Origin: Burkholderia sp. Ac-20365
GTDB taxonomy: Bacteria; Pseudomonadota; Gammaproteobacteria; Burkholderiales; Burkholderiaceae
Assembly: GCF_017104715.1 (NCBI RefSeq)
Contig: NZ_JAAGPI010000001.1
Coordinates: 496,001-560,000 of the forward strand
Direction of reading: 5' to 3'
Length of the DNA: 64,000 bases
A model generated the notes under the pieces. That model was given only the letters and a program-made list of their open reading frames with translations. It was not told the DNA's origin and ran no database searches. Position 1 is the stretch's first letter, and each line of letters begins with the position of its first letter. The position numbers and the translations under genes were made by a program. This document shows positions 43,994-52,237 of the stretch, in pieces.

Positions 43994-44704
43994 TCAGGAG
44001 CCGACGTTGCTGCCGCCGTCGACGTGCAGAATTTCACCCGTCACGAATGCCGCCGATTCCAGATAGAGCACGGCTTCCGCGATATCCGATACTTCGCCCA
44101 GACGCCCGAGCGGATGAAAGCGTGCAAGCGCTTCGTGCCGCTCGCGTGGATGCAACGGCGTCTTGACGACGCCCGGTGCGACGGCATTCACGCGAATGCC
44201 CAGCGGCGCGTACTCGATTGCCAGCGAGCGCGTCACCGCGTTCAGGCCGCCTTTCGTGAGAGCAGCCATGGCGGCCGGTAGCCCGGCGCGCGGACGGTCA
44301 ACGAGACTTGCCGTGATGTTCACAACGTGGCCGCTGCGCTTTTTGCTCATCTCCGTCAGCGCGCGCTGCGTGATGTGAAAGAAGCCGTTCACGTTGGTCG
44401 CCATCACGGCGTCGTAGTCTTCGGGCGTGTAGGTATCGAACGGCTTGGCGATGAAAATGCCCGCGTTGTTGACGAGCGTATCGATCCGTCCAAAGCGCGC
44501 CAGTGCGACGTCGATCACCTGCTGGGCGGTTTTCACATCGGCGATATCGCCCTGCACGGTGGCGATGTCGGGATCGTCGCTCGGTCTGATCGTGCGCGAG
44601 GTCGCGACGACGCGGAAATTGCGGTCGCGATAGCCTTTCACCAGACCCGCGCCAATGCCTTGCGACGCACCCGTGACGATCACTACTTTCTGTTCGGCAC
44701 CCAT
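43994..44704 (-). CDS. Short-chain dehydrogenase/reductase
   Basis: 236-residue SDR oxidoreductase with the TGASQGIG cofactor loop, NNAG, the serine in NITASLVDRP and the catalytic pair with Lys in ALTKGG; the usual Tyr of YxxxK is replaced (the region reads AAMAALTKGG), which is noteworthy. C-terminal GEILHVDGGSNVGS is typical. The LysR gene directly upstream on the same strand, 117 bp away, may control it. Substrate unknown; a loss-of-Tyr variant may bind rather than reduce. Confidence 0.82.
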   Translation of the reverse strand: MGAEQKVVIVTGASQGIGAGLVKGYRDRNFRVVATSRTIRPSDDPDIATVQGDIADVKTAQQVIDVALARFGRIDTLVNNAGIFIAKPFDTYTPEDYDAVMATNVNGFFHITQRALTEMSKKRSGHVVNITASLVDRPRAGLPAAMAALTKGGLNAVTRSLAIEYAPLGIRVNAVAPGVVKTPLHPRERHEALARFHPLGRLGEVSDIAEAVLYLESAAFVTGEILHVDGGSNVGS

Positions 44705-44821
44705 TGATTCGCTCCTTTAACCAGTGGGCCGCGCGGGCCCGATGTCGATGGAGCGAATATAGATTCAGTCGGCAGCAGAGAGAATCCACGTAGTGCGGCA
44801 GACATTCTTCCGCCGCGCGGT

Positions 44822-45748
44822 TCAATCACTATTGGTGATGCGCTGAAGCTGCTTGAAATGCCGGCGCAGGCGCGGCGTGGCGAAGTCGACGAAAGCGCGC
44901 ACTTTCGGCACCGAGAGGCGGCCGTGCGGTGTCAGCAGATGCACGGGCAAGGGCGCGTGCTCGCTGTCGCGCAGGACGATGCGCAGCTGGCCGTCCTTCA
45001 CCTGCTGGGCGACGTGGTACGAAAACATGCGCGTAACGCCGCGTCCTTCGACGGCGGACGCCACGGCGGCGTCGATGCTGTTGACGATCAGGCGCGGCGA
45101 GAAATGGACGACCTGCGCGACGGTCGAGCCTTCGGCGGGTGGAAAGCTCCATGAATCAAGGCCGAAGTGCGTCATCGAAATGATCTGATGTTGCTCGAGA
45201 TCGGCGGGCTCGCGAATCTGCGGATGCCTGGCCAGATAGCGCGGCGACGCGGCGACGACGCGCCGCACTTCACCAACGGGAATCGCGATCAAAGTCGAAT
45301 CGGGCAAATGCGCGATGCGCAGCGCGACATCGATCCCTTCGTCGATGAGACTTACCGGGCGGTCGAGCATATGCAGCCGCACTGACACGGCCGGGTAGGC
45401 GTCGATGAAGTCGTCGAGGATCGAGCGCAGCATGTCCTGGCCGGCGGCGACGGGCGCCGTGATGTTCAACAGGCCGCGCGGCGCGGAGCGCTCGCCCGCC
45501 ACCAGCAGGTCAGCTTCTTCCAGATCGGTCAGGATGCGCCGGCACGCGGCCGCGTAACGCTCGCCGGCTTCGCTGAGCTTGATGGTGCGCGTGGTGCGGT
45601 GCAGGAGCGGCGAGCCGACGTGTGCTTCGAGAAAGGCAATGGCGCGGCTCACCGCGGCGGGCGAGCGGCCGAGCCGGCGGCTCGCGCCCGCCAGGCTGCC
45701 TTCGTCCAGCGTCGCGACGAACACCTTCATTGCGTCGATCCGGTCCAT
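44822..45748 (-). CDS. LysR-type regulator
   Basis: 308-residue LysR protein with wHTH MKVFVATLDEGSLAGASRRLGRSPAAVSRAI (first 32 residues) and effector domain beginning GLLNITAPVAAGQDM. It belongs to the DsdC/AaeR-like subgroup that regulates oxidoreductase genes. It lies upstream of the SDR gene on the same strand, and between the SDR gene and the cell-wall operon. Target unproven. Confidence 0.87.
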   Translation of the reverse strand: MDRIDAMKVFVATLDEGSLAGASRRLGRSPAAVSRAIAFLEAHVGSPLLHRTTRTIKLSEAGERYAAACRRILTDLEEADLLVAGERSAPRGLLNITAPVAAGQDMLRSILDDFIDAYPAVSVRLHMLDRPVSLIDEGIDVALRIAHLPDSTLIAIPVGEVRRVVAASPRYLARHPQIREPADLEQHQIISMTHFGLDSWSFPPAEGSTVAQVVHFSPRLIVNSIDAAVASAVEGRGVTRMFSYHVAQQVKDGQLRIVLRDSEHAPLPVHLLTPHGRLSVPKVRAFVDFATPRLRRHFKQLQRITNSD

Positions 45749-45841
45749 GGTGCATCGCTCAGTGAATCGCCAGCGGGCGACGTTGCCCGGAAGTGTACAG
45801 CGGCGCGTCTGTTCGGACCCTTCAAAGGGGCAGCGCGTTTG

Positions 45842-46666
45842 TCAGTGGCGCGCTGTCATGAGCCAGTGGCGCAGATCGGCAGCATCCTGGAAGTGCGAGT
45901 GCGGAGTGGGCGAGCCGAGCAGCACGATCAGCACGGGATGGCCGCGCACCATCGTGACGACGATCAGGCAATGGCCGGCTTCGTTGGTGAAGCCGGTTTT
46001 CTGCAGCCCGACTTGCCACGCGGCGCGATACACCAGTGGATCGGTGTTGCGGTACATCAGCGGGCCGTCGCCGCCGAGCACCAGCTTCTGATGCGCAGTC
46101 GAGTAGCGCCGGATAACCGGGTAGCGATACGCGGCGCGCACGAGCCGCGTGAGATCGCGTGCACTCGATACGTTGTGCGGCGACAGTCCCGTCGGATCGA
46201 CAAAATGGCTGTGCGTCATATGCAGGCGCTTTGCCGTGCGGTTCATCGCGCGCACGAAACCGGGACGCCCGCCCGGATAGTCGCGGCTCAAGGCAAATGC
46301 CGCGCGGTTTTCCGACGACATCAACGCGATATGCAACAGCGTACCGCGCAACAGCAGCGAATCGACGGGCAGGCGCGAGCGCGACCATTTCAGACGGTCG
46401 ACGTCGGCATCCGTCACGCGCAGCGGCTTGATCATCGAGTGCTTGGCGTCGAGCACGACCATCGCCGTCAGCAGCTTCGTCAACGATGCGATGGGCCGGC
46501 GTTCGTCGGCGTGTTTCGCGTAGAGCGTGCGGCCCGTCGTCATATCGACGACGATGGCGGCACGCGCCTGCACCGACGGTTTGGACGCAGCGCGCTTTGC
46601 GTGCGCGATCGCGGGCACGAGGCTCGCGATCAATAACAGCGTGAGGAAGAGATGAAGTTTCAGCAC
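45842..46666 (-). CDS. pbpG: D-alanyl-D-alanine endopeptidase, PBP7/PbpG-like
   Basis: 274-residue low-molecular-weight penicillin-binding protein of the S11 peptidase family, which cuts D-Ala-mDAP cross-links in peptidoglycan. Signal peptide (LHLFLTLLLIASLVPAIAHA), then serine active-site motifs SLTK (in PIASLTKL), SSEN and KTG in QKTGFT. GTG at 46664-46666 is chosen because it puts the signal peptide at the N-terminus; longer readings are not signal-like. It lies 34 bp after the M23 peptidase gene, forming a cell-wall remodelling unit. Confidence 0.9.
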   Translation of the reverse strand: MLKLHLFLTLLLIASLVPAIAHAKRAASKPSVQARAAIVVDMTTGRTLYAKHADERRPIASLTKLLTAMVVLDAKHSMIKPLRVTDADVDRLKWSRSRLPVDSLLLRGTLLHIALMSSENRAAFALSRDYPGGRPGFVRAMNRTAKRLHMTHSHFVDPTGLSPHNVSSARDLTRLVRAAYRYPVIRRYSTAHQKLVLGGDGPLMYRNTDPLVYRAAWQVGLQKTGFTNEAGHCLIVVTMVRGHPVLIVLLGSPTPHSHFQDAADLRHWLMTARH

Positions 46667-46700
46667 GTCGCGCGATTGGGAACGGAATGAATGCGTGAGG

Positions 46701-47699
46701 TCACAGCAATGCCTCGAGACGGTCGGCTTCCTTCGCGAACTGCACGCGCTCGGTTGCATCGAGTGGATCGTTGCCCGGCAGCGCGACCGTCAACGGATCT
46801 TTCGGCACGGCGTCGACATGCACCTCGTAGTGCAGGTGCGGACCCGTCGCCCATCCCGTCGATCCCACATAGCCGATGACCTGGCCGCGTTGCACCTGAG
46901 CACCGCGATGCAATCCCTTTGCGAAGCGCGACAGATGCGCGAACACCGTCTGATACGGCGGCGGATTGCGCAACACGATCACCTTGCCATACCCCGTTTG
47001 CCGCCCGATGAATGAGACGGTGCCACGCGCCGTCGCATGAACGGGCGTGCCGGCAGGCGCGGCGAGATCGACGCCGTCGTGGCTTTGCCATTGGTGCGTG
47101 ACGGGGTCGAGACGGCGCAGCGAGAAATCCGACGACACGCGCTCATACGCGAGCGGATAGCGCGCGAACGCAGGCGTCGTGCTCGCGCCGTCTTTCGTGT
47201 AGTAGAACGGCTTGCCTTCGAGATTGCGGTACAGAAACAGATCGTGCGACGAGGTGCCCGTGGCGATGCGCACGGCAAGTGGCGTGGACGCCGGTTCCTG
47301 CGCAGCGTCGTTGCCTTCGGGCGGATCGACGACGAGGCTGATCGTATTGCCGGGCTTCAGATCGCGGCGAAAGTCGATCTCGCCGGAAAACGCGTGGGCG
47401 AGCAAGGCCGTGGTGCGGCCATCGAGACCTAGACGCTGCGCGGCTTCCGCAAAGCTGCTCTTGATGGTCGCCGATTTGACGACAGGCTGCGGCTCGGGCG
47501 CGGGCGGCGCCTGACGTGTCGTGTCCGCGGCTTCGCGATTCAACGATGCCGATTGCGCGCCGGCTGCGTCGTCCTGATCGACAGCATGCTTCGCGCGATG
47601 TGGCGAAAAAATCGACGCGGCACAAACGGAGCTGAGCACGCACGCCAGAATGACTTTGCCACTACGCGCCGACGGCGCAACGAATGCGGGAAAGGGCAT
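46701..47699 (-). CDS. M23 family metallopeptidase (LytM/peptidoglycan endopeptidase)
   Basis: 332-residue secreted or periplasmic protein with an N-terminal hydrophobic segment (SGKVILACVLSSVCAASIF), an intermediate domain resembling the OapA/LysM-flanking region (LKPGNTISLVVDPP), and a C-terminal M23 zinc domain with HDGVDLAAPAGTP and GPHLHYEVH. All zinc ligands are visible, so it should be active. The ATG at 47697-47699 is chosen because upstream reading has no signal sequence. Precedes pbpG by 34 bp. A PmrA-type direct repeat lies 240 bp upstream. Confidence 0.88.
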   Translation of the reverse strand: MPFPAFVAPSARSGKVILACVLSSVCAASIFSPHRAKHAVDQDDAAGAQSASLNREAADTTRQAPPAPEPQPVVKSATIKSSFAEAAQRLGLDGRTTALLAHAFSGEIDFRRDLKPGNTISLVVDPPEGNDAAQEPASTPLAVRIATGTSSHDLFLYRNLEGKPFYYTKDGASTTPAFARYPLAYERVSSDFSLRRLDPVTHQWQSHDGVDLAAPAGTPVHATARGTVSFIGRQTGYGKVIVLRNPPPYQTVFAHLSRFAKGLHRGAQVQRGQVIGYVGSTGWATGPHLHYEVHVDAVPKDPLTVALPGNDPLDATERVQFAKEADRLEALL

Positions 47700-48005
47700 G
47701 ATCGAAATTGCAGAACTGCGGTGGCGATTGCGCGAAGCCAGGTGTGTGTTCGCGCTCGAACTGATAGACGCGTGGCGTCCAGATGAAGGAATGAAACGCG
47801 CGTCGCCTTTACTCGAGCTGCAGGCACAGCACGGTAAAAATGACGGCAAACGGCAGGGGTTTTTCGAACGGCATGTAATAAATGCGGCGGGCTGCCGTGC
47901 AGTGATAGGCGACGGAGCGCACACCATAGCGGCCGACACTTAAATGAATCTTAAAGGGGCCATTGCCGAATATCAAACTGCGTATTTATGTGTGCTGATG
48001 CGTGC
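47700..48005. other. Intergenic region with a PmrA-like box
   Basis: 306 bp between the M23 start and the Rieske stop. A plus-strand open frame over 47698-47943 has a ribosome-binding-like GGGAAAGGGC and an acidic N-terminal half, but overlaps the M23 start by two bases and is not convincing. The notable feature is the direct repeat at 47939-47955. Confidence 0.5.
47939..47955 (-). promoter_or_regulatory. PmrA/BasR-type direct repeat, upstream of the cell-wall operon
   Basis: On the minus strand, TTTAAG-ATTCA-TTTAAG fits YTTAAK-N5-YTTAAK, the PmrA/QseB box form. It lies about 240 bp before the M23 start in the same orientation. A second, similar box occurs at 49179-49195. Confidence 0.5.
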
Positions 48006-48626
48006 TTATGCGTCTCCTTGCTCGTCTGCGCCGATCACCACGCTTTGTGCAGATTCAAATCGATAACGCGGCACGTCGAGATTCTGCGGCGCGGGTTTGT
48101 CCTTGAATACGCGGCCTGCGAGATCGTAGGTTGAGCCATGGCACGGGCAGAGAAATCCGCCAGGCCAGTCGTCGGGAAGACTTGTCTGCGGACCCGGCTG
48201 AAAGCGCGGACTCGGTGTACAGCCGAGATGCGTGCACACGCCGACCACGACGAGAAGATTGCGATGCTCCGCGCGTGAACGAAACTCGTTGTTGCAATAG
48301 GACGGCAGCGGCATCGAGAAAGGCCGTGTCGAATGCGGGTCCGCGACGAGAGAGTCGGCGCTGCGCACATCGGCGAGCATCGCATCGGTGCGATTGACGA
48401 TGAAGATCGGCTTGCCGCGCCACGCAGCCGTCATCATGTCGCCGGGTTGCAGGCGGCTGATGTCGACTGTCACCGGTGCGCCCGCCGCGAGCGCGGATGC
48501 CGACGGCCTGAACGATTCGACGAAAGGCGTCGCAACGGCTACGCCTGCAATCCCACCTGCTACCGAAGTCGCGATCATCCAGCGGCGGCGAGCTTCGTCG
48601 ACGGGGGCATCCGCATCGGCGCTCAT
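48006..48626 (-). CDS. Rieske iron-sulfur protein (ubiquinol-cytochrome c reductase type), orphan
   Basis: 206-residue Rieske protein. An N-terminal twin-arginine-like segment and membrane helix (RRRWMIATSVAGGIAGVAVA, residues 13-32) precede the cluster-binding domain with CTHLGC (131-136) and CPCHGS (160-165), the two-Cys/two-His 2Fe-2S site. The spacing and length match PetA of the cytochrome bc1 complex, but cytochrome b and c1 genes are absent. Its start overlaps the upstream secreted-protein gene (ATGA at 48623-48626), so it is co-expressed with that protein rather than with a bc1 operon. A second petA elsewhere is likely. Confidence 0.88.
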   Translation of the reverse strand: MSADADAPVDEARRRWMIATSVAGGIAGVAVATPFVESFRPSASALAAGAPVTVDISRLQPGDMMTAAWRGKPIFIVNRTDAMLADVRSADSLVADPHSTRPFSMPLPSYCNNEFRSRAEHRNLLVVVGVCTHLGCTPSPRFQPGPQTSLPDDWPGGFLCPCHGSTYDLAGRVFKDKPAPQNLDVPRYRFESAQSVVIGADEQGDA

Positions 48627-49078
48627 GATTCGCTCCGGTCGGCATGCGCAGGCCACACGAACATCGTGCGGACGTGTCCTGACGAACTGACGTTCACCAC
48701 GCGCTGCTGCGTCTTGCCTTCGTAACTCGCAGTGACCTTGTAGCGACCACCCGGCAGCGTGGCCAGCATGAACGGTCCATTGGCGGTTGCCTTGAGAACG
48801 GTTGCGCCCTTCATGTCGGTGATATGGACGGGCACGTCGGCGAGATACTCGTTTCCTTGATGCGTCGCACCCGCAAATTCGAGTACGAGCGGGTATTTGT
48901 GCATCACGTCTTTGAGCGCAGCCGCCTGATCGCTGCCTACGCCGCCCGACAGATAAGTGACTGCGCCTTGCTGATGAATCTGCGGCAGATCCGTCGTTGC
49001 CGCAAATGCTGCCGTTGTGGCGGATTGCGCGAATACGAGCGCAATCGCAACGAGACTGGCCTTGGTGAACCTGTTCAT
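48623..49078 (-). CDS. Secreted protein with carboxypeptidase-regulatory-like domain
   Basis: 151-residue exported protein. Signal peptide (ASLVAIALVFAQSATTAAFAA) is followed by an Ig-like beta fold: LEFAGATHQGNEYLADVPVHI, a KGATVLKATANGPFMLATLPGGRYKV strand-turn-strand characteristic of carboxypeptidase regulatory domains, and a final VRTMFVWPA. It overlaps the Rieske gene by four bases (ATGA). A PmrA-type box lies about 100 bp upstream. It may bind a ligand or partner in the periplasm; no enzyme motif is seen. Confidence 0.75.
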   Translation of the reverse strand: MNRFTKASLVAIALVFAQSATTAAFAATTDLPQIHQQGAVTYLSGGVGSDQAAALKDVMHKYPLVLEFAGATHQGNEYLADVPVHITDMKGATVLKATANGPFMLATLPGGRYKVTASYEGKTQQRVVNVSSSGHVRTMFVWPAHADRSES

Positions 49079-49178
49079 GATAATTCTCCTTCTTGAAGAT
49101 CAATTCGCGTATTGCAGATGCCTTGTCATGGAACGACGCAATCACACTGTTGTCTCGTTACCAATTTAGGCAGGGCGA

Positions 49179-49195
49179 ATTAAAAGAGAATTAAG
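49179..49195 (-). promoter_or_regulatory. PmrA/BasR-type direct repeat, upstream of the secreted-protein/Rieske operon
   Basis: On the minus strand CTTAAT-TCTCT-TTTAAT matches YTTAAK-N5-YTTAAK at both half-sites. It lies about 100 bp before the start at 49078, in the right direction. The flanking DNA is locally A+T-rich. Confidence 0.55.
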
Positions 49196-49268
49196 ACGCG
49201 TGAGGTTATGGTTCGCGTGCGCAAGGCACATGTCACACGCGTGTGACGCGTATGCCGCCTCGGGCCGC

Positions 49269-49649
49269 TTAATTCAAAAGCTCAGAGATCTCGATCAGAT
49301 TCAGATCGGGATCCCGCACATACACCGAGCGGATCTTCTGCGTCGCACCTGTCCGTTCAACAGGCCCTTCGATAATCGGCCACTCGCATGCGGCCAGATG
49401 CGCGATGACCTGATCGAGCGGCACCGAGGCGATGAAGCACAGATCCAGCGCGCCAGACACGGGCAGGTGCGCTTTCGGCTCGAATTCGCTGCCGCGCACG
49501 TGCAGATTGATCTTCTGATTGCCGAAGCGAAACGCAACACGCCCCGCGCCGAACGTTTCCAGTTGCATCTGCATGACCTGCGTATAGAAGCGCGTTGTCG
49601 CTTCGGCGTCGGTGCAGGTCAGCACCAGATGGTCGAGATGATCGATCAT
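49269..49649 (-). CDS. VOC-family (glyoxalase/dioxygenase superfamily) protein
   Basis: 126-residue vicinal-oxygen-chelate protein with paired beta-alpha-beta-beta-beta modules. It starts IDHLDHLVLTC, metal-ligand His in the first strand, and ends with the RDPDLNLIEISE strand whose glutamate is the usual fourth ligand. Related to glyoxalase I-like and fosfomycin-resistance folds. ATG 49647-49649 has GGAG upstream. It follows the MFS gene by 20 bp on the same strand and may act on the same compound. Confidence 0.82.
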   Translation of the reverse strand: MIDHLDHLVLTCTDAEATTRFYTQVMQMQLETFGAGRVAFRFGNQKINLHVRGSEFEPKAHLPVSGALDLCFIASVPLDQVIAHLAACEWPIIEGPVERTGATQKIRSVYVRDPDLNLIEISELLN

Positions 49650-49669
49650 GAAGAAACTCCCTCTATGAG

Positions 49670-50944
49670 TCAGCGTGCGCGTACCTTTTGAACTTGCACA
49701 CGGGCGACGTACAGCGTGAGCGTGCCGCAGACGGCGAGCATTGCAAAGCCAAACCCGGCGACGGACGGCCATGCGCCGTTTTGCCAGAACCAGCCGCCCC
49801 ACGAGCCAAGCACGCTCGAACCGAGATAATACGCAAGCAGATAGAGCGAGGTGGCATGGCCTTTCGCGCCATCGGCGAGTTGTCCGACCCAGCCGCTCGC
49901 CACCGAGTGCGTGATGAAAAAGCCAATGGTCAGCACGATGATGCCGAGTACGACGGGGACGAGCGTGTGCAACAAGGTCAACGCGAGTCCCAGCGCGGCG
50001 ACCACGACACCCGAGATCAGCACGGGTCCGCGCCCGCAACGATCGGCGAATGCGCCCGCGCTGGACGCGGCGACGATACCGAACAGATACGAACAGAATA
50101 TGAGGCCCGTTTGCGTCGCGCTGAGATCGAACGGCGGCGCCATCAACCGGAAGCCTGCATAGTTGTAGACGGTGACGAACACACCCATGACGAGGCATCC
50201 CGTCGCGAACACGGCGGGCAACGTCGAGGCGGTCAGATGCTTGCGCCATAGCGCAATGTGATGAGCGGGACTGAGATCAGCACGTTTGACGAAATTGCGC
50301 GAGCTGGGCAGCAGCAAGACGAACGCAATCGCGGCCAGTACATCGACGATGCCGATGGTCAGCATTGCCGTGCGCCACGACAGATGATCGCTCATATAGC
50401 TCATGCCGACGCGGCCGATCATACCGCCGAATGCCGTGCCGCCAACGTACAGCCCCATCGCAAAGCCGAGACCGCGCGGATCGATTTCCTCCGCGAGATA
50501 CGCCATCGCGACGGCGGGCACGCCGCCGAGCGCAAGCCCTTCCAGAGCCCGGGCGACGAGAATGCTGTGCCAGTCCGCTTCGAGCGCGGCGCAGACGTTG
50601 AAGAGCGCGGCGAGCGTCATCGACACGAAAATCAGCCCGCGTCTGCCGAACCGCTCTGAGAGTGCCCCCGCGCAGAGAATCGAAAACGCGAGAAAGCCCG
50701 TGGACAACGAGAGCGCGAGGGAACTCTGCGCGGCGCCGACATGGAATTCAGCGGCGAAAACAGGCAGCAGCGGCTGCACGCAATAGAGCAGCGAGAAGGT
50801 GGAAAAGCCTGCCAGAAAGAGCGCGATGTTGATGCGGAGAAACGCTGCTGAGCCTGGCCGCACGCCCGATGCGGCGGCGAGTTTCGGCAGTGGGCTGGAT
50901 GCTTCGATGCGATCGGGCGTCGCAACGGCTGGATCGGAACTCAT
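49670..50944 (-). CDS. MFS transporter, YnfM-like
   Basis: 424-residue, 12-helix major facilitator, most like YnfM/AraJ-type efflux proteins. Features: helix 1 INIALFLAGFSTFSLLYCVQP, loop 2-3 SERFGRRG, and helix 5 GGTAFGGMIGRVG. The true start is ATG 50942-50944; a TTG two codons earlier is less likely. Divergent from the LysR gene at 51046 across 101 bp, the usual efflux/activator arrangement. Confidence 0.85.
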   Translation of the reverse strand: MSSDPAVATPDRIEASSPLPKLAAASGVRPGSAAFLRINIALFLAGFSTFSLLYCVQPLLPVFAAEFHVGAAQSSLALSLSTGFLAFSILCAGALSERFGRRGLIFVSMTLAALFNVCAALEADWHSILVARALEGLALGGVPAVAMAYLAEEIDPRGLGFAMGLYVGGTAFGGMIGRVGMSYMSDHLSWRTAMLTIGIVDVLAAIAFVLLLPSSRNFVKRADLSPAHHIALWRKHLTASTLPAVFATGCLVMGVFVTVYNYAGFRLMAPPFDLSATQTGLIFCSYLFGIVAASSAGAFADRCGRGPVLISGVVVAALGLALTLLHTLVPVVLGIIVLTIGFFITHSVASGWVGQLADGAKGHATSLYLLAYYLGSSVLGSWGGWFWQNGAWPSVAGFGFAMLAVCGTLTLYVARVQVQKVRAR

Positions 50945-51045
50945 GGACAAGAAGGGCGTTCGACTGTGACGCGAGAATTGTCCTGCGGCACAGCTATACT
51001 GTCCAATATATGAAACTGGCTAACTCGATATCTTTTAGCACTGGC

Positions 51046-51918
51046 ATGGAACTACGTCATTTGCGATATTTCATCGAAGTTGCGAACGAACGCAACTTCA
51101 CACGTGCGGCCGAAAAGCTGGGTATTGGGCAGCCGCCGCTTAGCCAGCAGATCAAGAGTCTCGAGCGCGAACTGGGCGTCGAATTATTTCGTCGAACGGC
51201 GCACGGCGCGGAACTGACGGGGGCGGGCGAGGCGTTTCTGATCGAGGCACAGCGCGTATTGAGTGGAGCCGAGCGCGCTGCACGTGCGGCGCAGAGAGCC
51301 GCGCGCGGTGAGACTGGGCGGCTGCGGATCGGCTTTACCGGCTCGGCGGCATTCAATCCTGTCGTGCCTGCGTTGATCCATCGCTTCAAGCGTCGCCATC
51401 CGACTGTCGATCTCACGCTCGAAGAGGCCAACACGCCGGCATTGCTGCAACGCCTGCTCGACGACGGGCTCGATGCTGTGTTCTTTCGGCCAGGCCCGAC
51501 GTCGCCGGACAACATTCAGATGCATCGCTTTGCGGACGAGGCGATGAAAATCGTGCTGCCGTCCGCGCATCCGCTTGCATCAAAGCGGCGCTTGCCGTTG
51601 ACAGCATTGGCGGATGAACCTTTCGTGCTCGTGCCGGGGCCCGCCGGCGTCACGCTGCATGATGAGATCGTGCGCGCGTGTGCCGAGGCGGGCTTCAGTC
51701 CGCGGCTCGCGCAGCCTGCGCCGCAGGTGTCGTCGGTGATCAATCTGGTGGCGGCAGGTCTTGGCGTGTCGATCGTGCCCGCTGCGATTGCGCAAGTGCA
51801 GGTGAAGGGCGTGCGTTATGTGGACGTGCAGGGCACGAAGATGCGGGCGCGTCTCGCGCTGGGATGGCGTGAAGGGGACGCGTCCGCGGCGTTAGGCAAT
51901 CTGATCGGATTGCTGTGA
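51046..51918 (+). CDS. LysR-type regulator of the divergent transporter
   Basis: 290-residue LysR protein (BenM/CatM-like group, starting MELRHLRYFIEVANERNF, with helix-turn-helix TRAAEKLGIGQPPLSQQI). The effector domain begins GRLRIGFTGSAAFNP. The ATG at 51046 is preferred to one 12 codons upstream because LysR proteins of this group start at MELRHL. Divergent from the YnfM-like transporter and glyoxalase-like genes, which it probably controls. Confidence 0.88.
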   Translation: MELRHLRYFIEVANERNFTRAAEKLGIGQPPLSQQIKSLERELGVELFRRTAHGAELTGAGEAFLIEAQRVLSGAERAARAAQRAARGETGRLRIGFTGSAAFNPVVPALIHRFKRRHPTVDLTLEEANTPALLQRLLDDGLDAVFFRPGPTSPDNIQMHRFADEAMKIVLPSAHPLASKRRLPLTALADEPFVLVPGPAGVTLHDEIVRACAEAGFSPRLAQPAPQVSSVINLVAAGLGVSIVPAAIAQVQVKGVRYVDVQGTKMRARLALGWREGDASAALGNLIGLL

Positions 51919-51922
51919 TTAG

Positions 51923-52060
51923 CTAATCGCCTGCTTCGATCGAGCGCATGCGGCGTTCGAGTTCGAAGATATCGACGGCCGAAGCGAGATACACGTCGCG
52001 GCGGCTGTGCTCGGCCTGGTCCAGCAGGTTGATGATCATTCTGAATAGGTATGCGAGCAT
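51923..52060 (-). CDS. DUF3563 miniprotein
   Basis: 45-residue protein MLAYLFRMIINLLDQAEHS then a helical charged tail (YLASAVDIFELERRMRSIE). This matches the DUF3563 family, short proteins known mainly from Burkholderia and relatives. A CAGGA lies nine bases before ATG 52058-52060. Its stop overlaps nothing; four bases separate it from the convergent LysR stop. It is divergent from nothing; about 170 bp upstream lies composite repeat B. Function unknown. Confidence 0.82.
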   Translation of the reverse strand: MLAYLFRMIINLLDQAEHSRRDVYLASAVDIFELERRMRSIEAGD

Positions 52061-52237
52061 GATGTGCATCCTGATGCGTTGGCTATGACGCAATCATTTG
52101 CATCGAACGTGCCATTTGGGTGCGTGCCTTGGCGGGCGGGCTTGTTCGGTTTTTTGCAGGGTCCTGCAGGTTGGAATGTGTTCGGTGTGGACTAACTTTT
52201 TTTGATGTCAGTTTGGTTTTTTCTTGCTTTTATGTTT

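Noticed and set aside
47650..47943. Plus-strand open frame divergent from the M23 gene
   Set aside because: Overlaps the M23 start codon and its beginning shows no fold; a gene is possible but unsupported.
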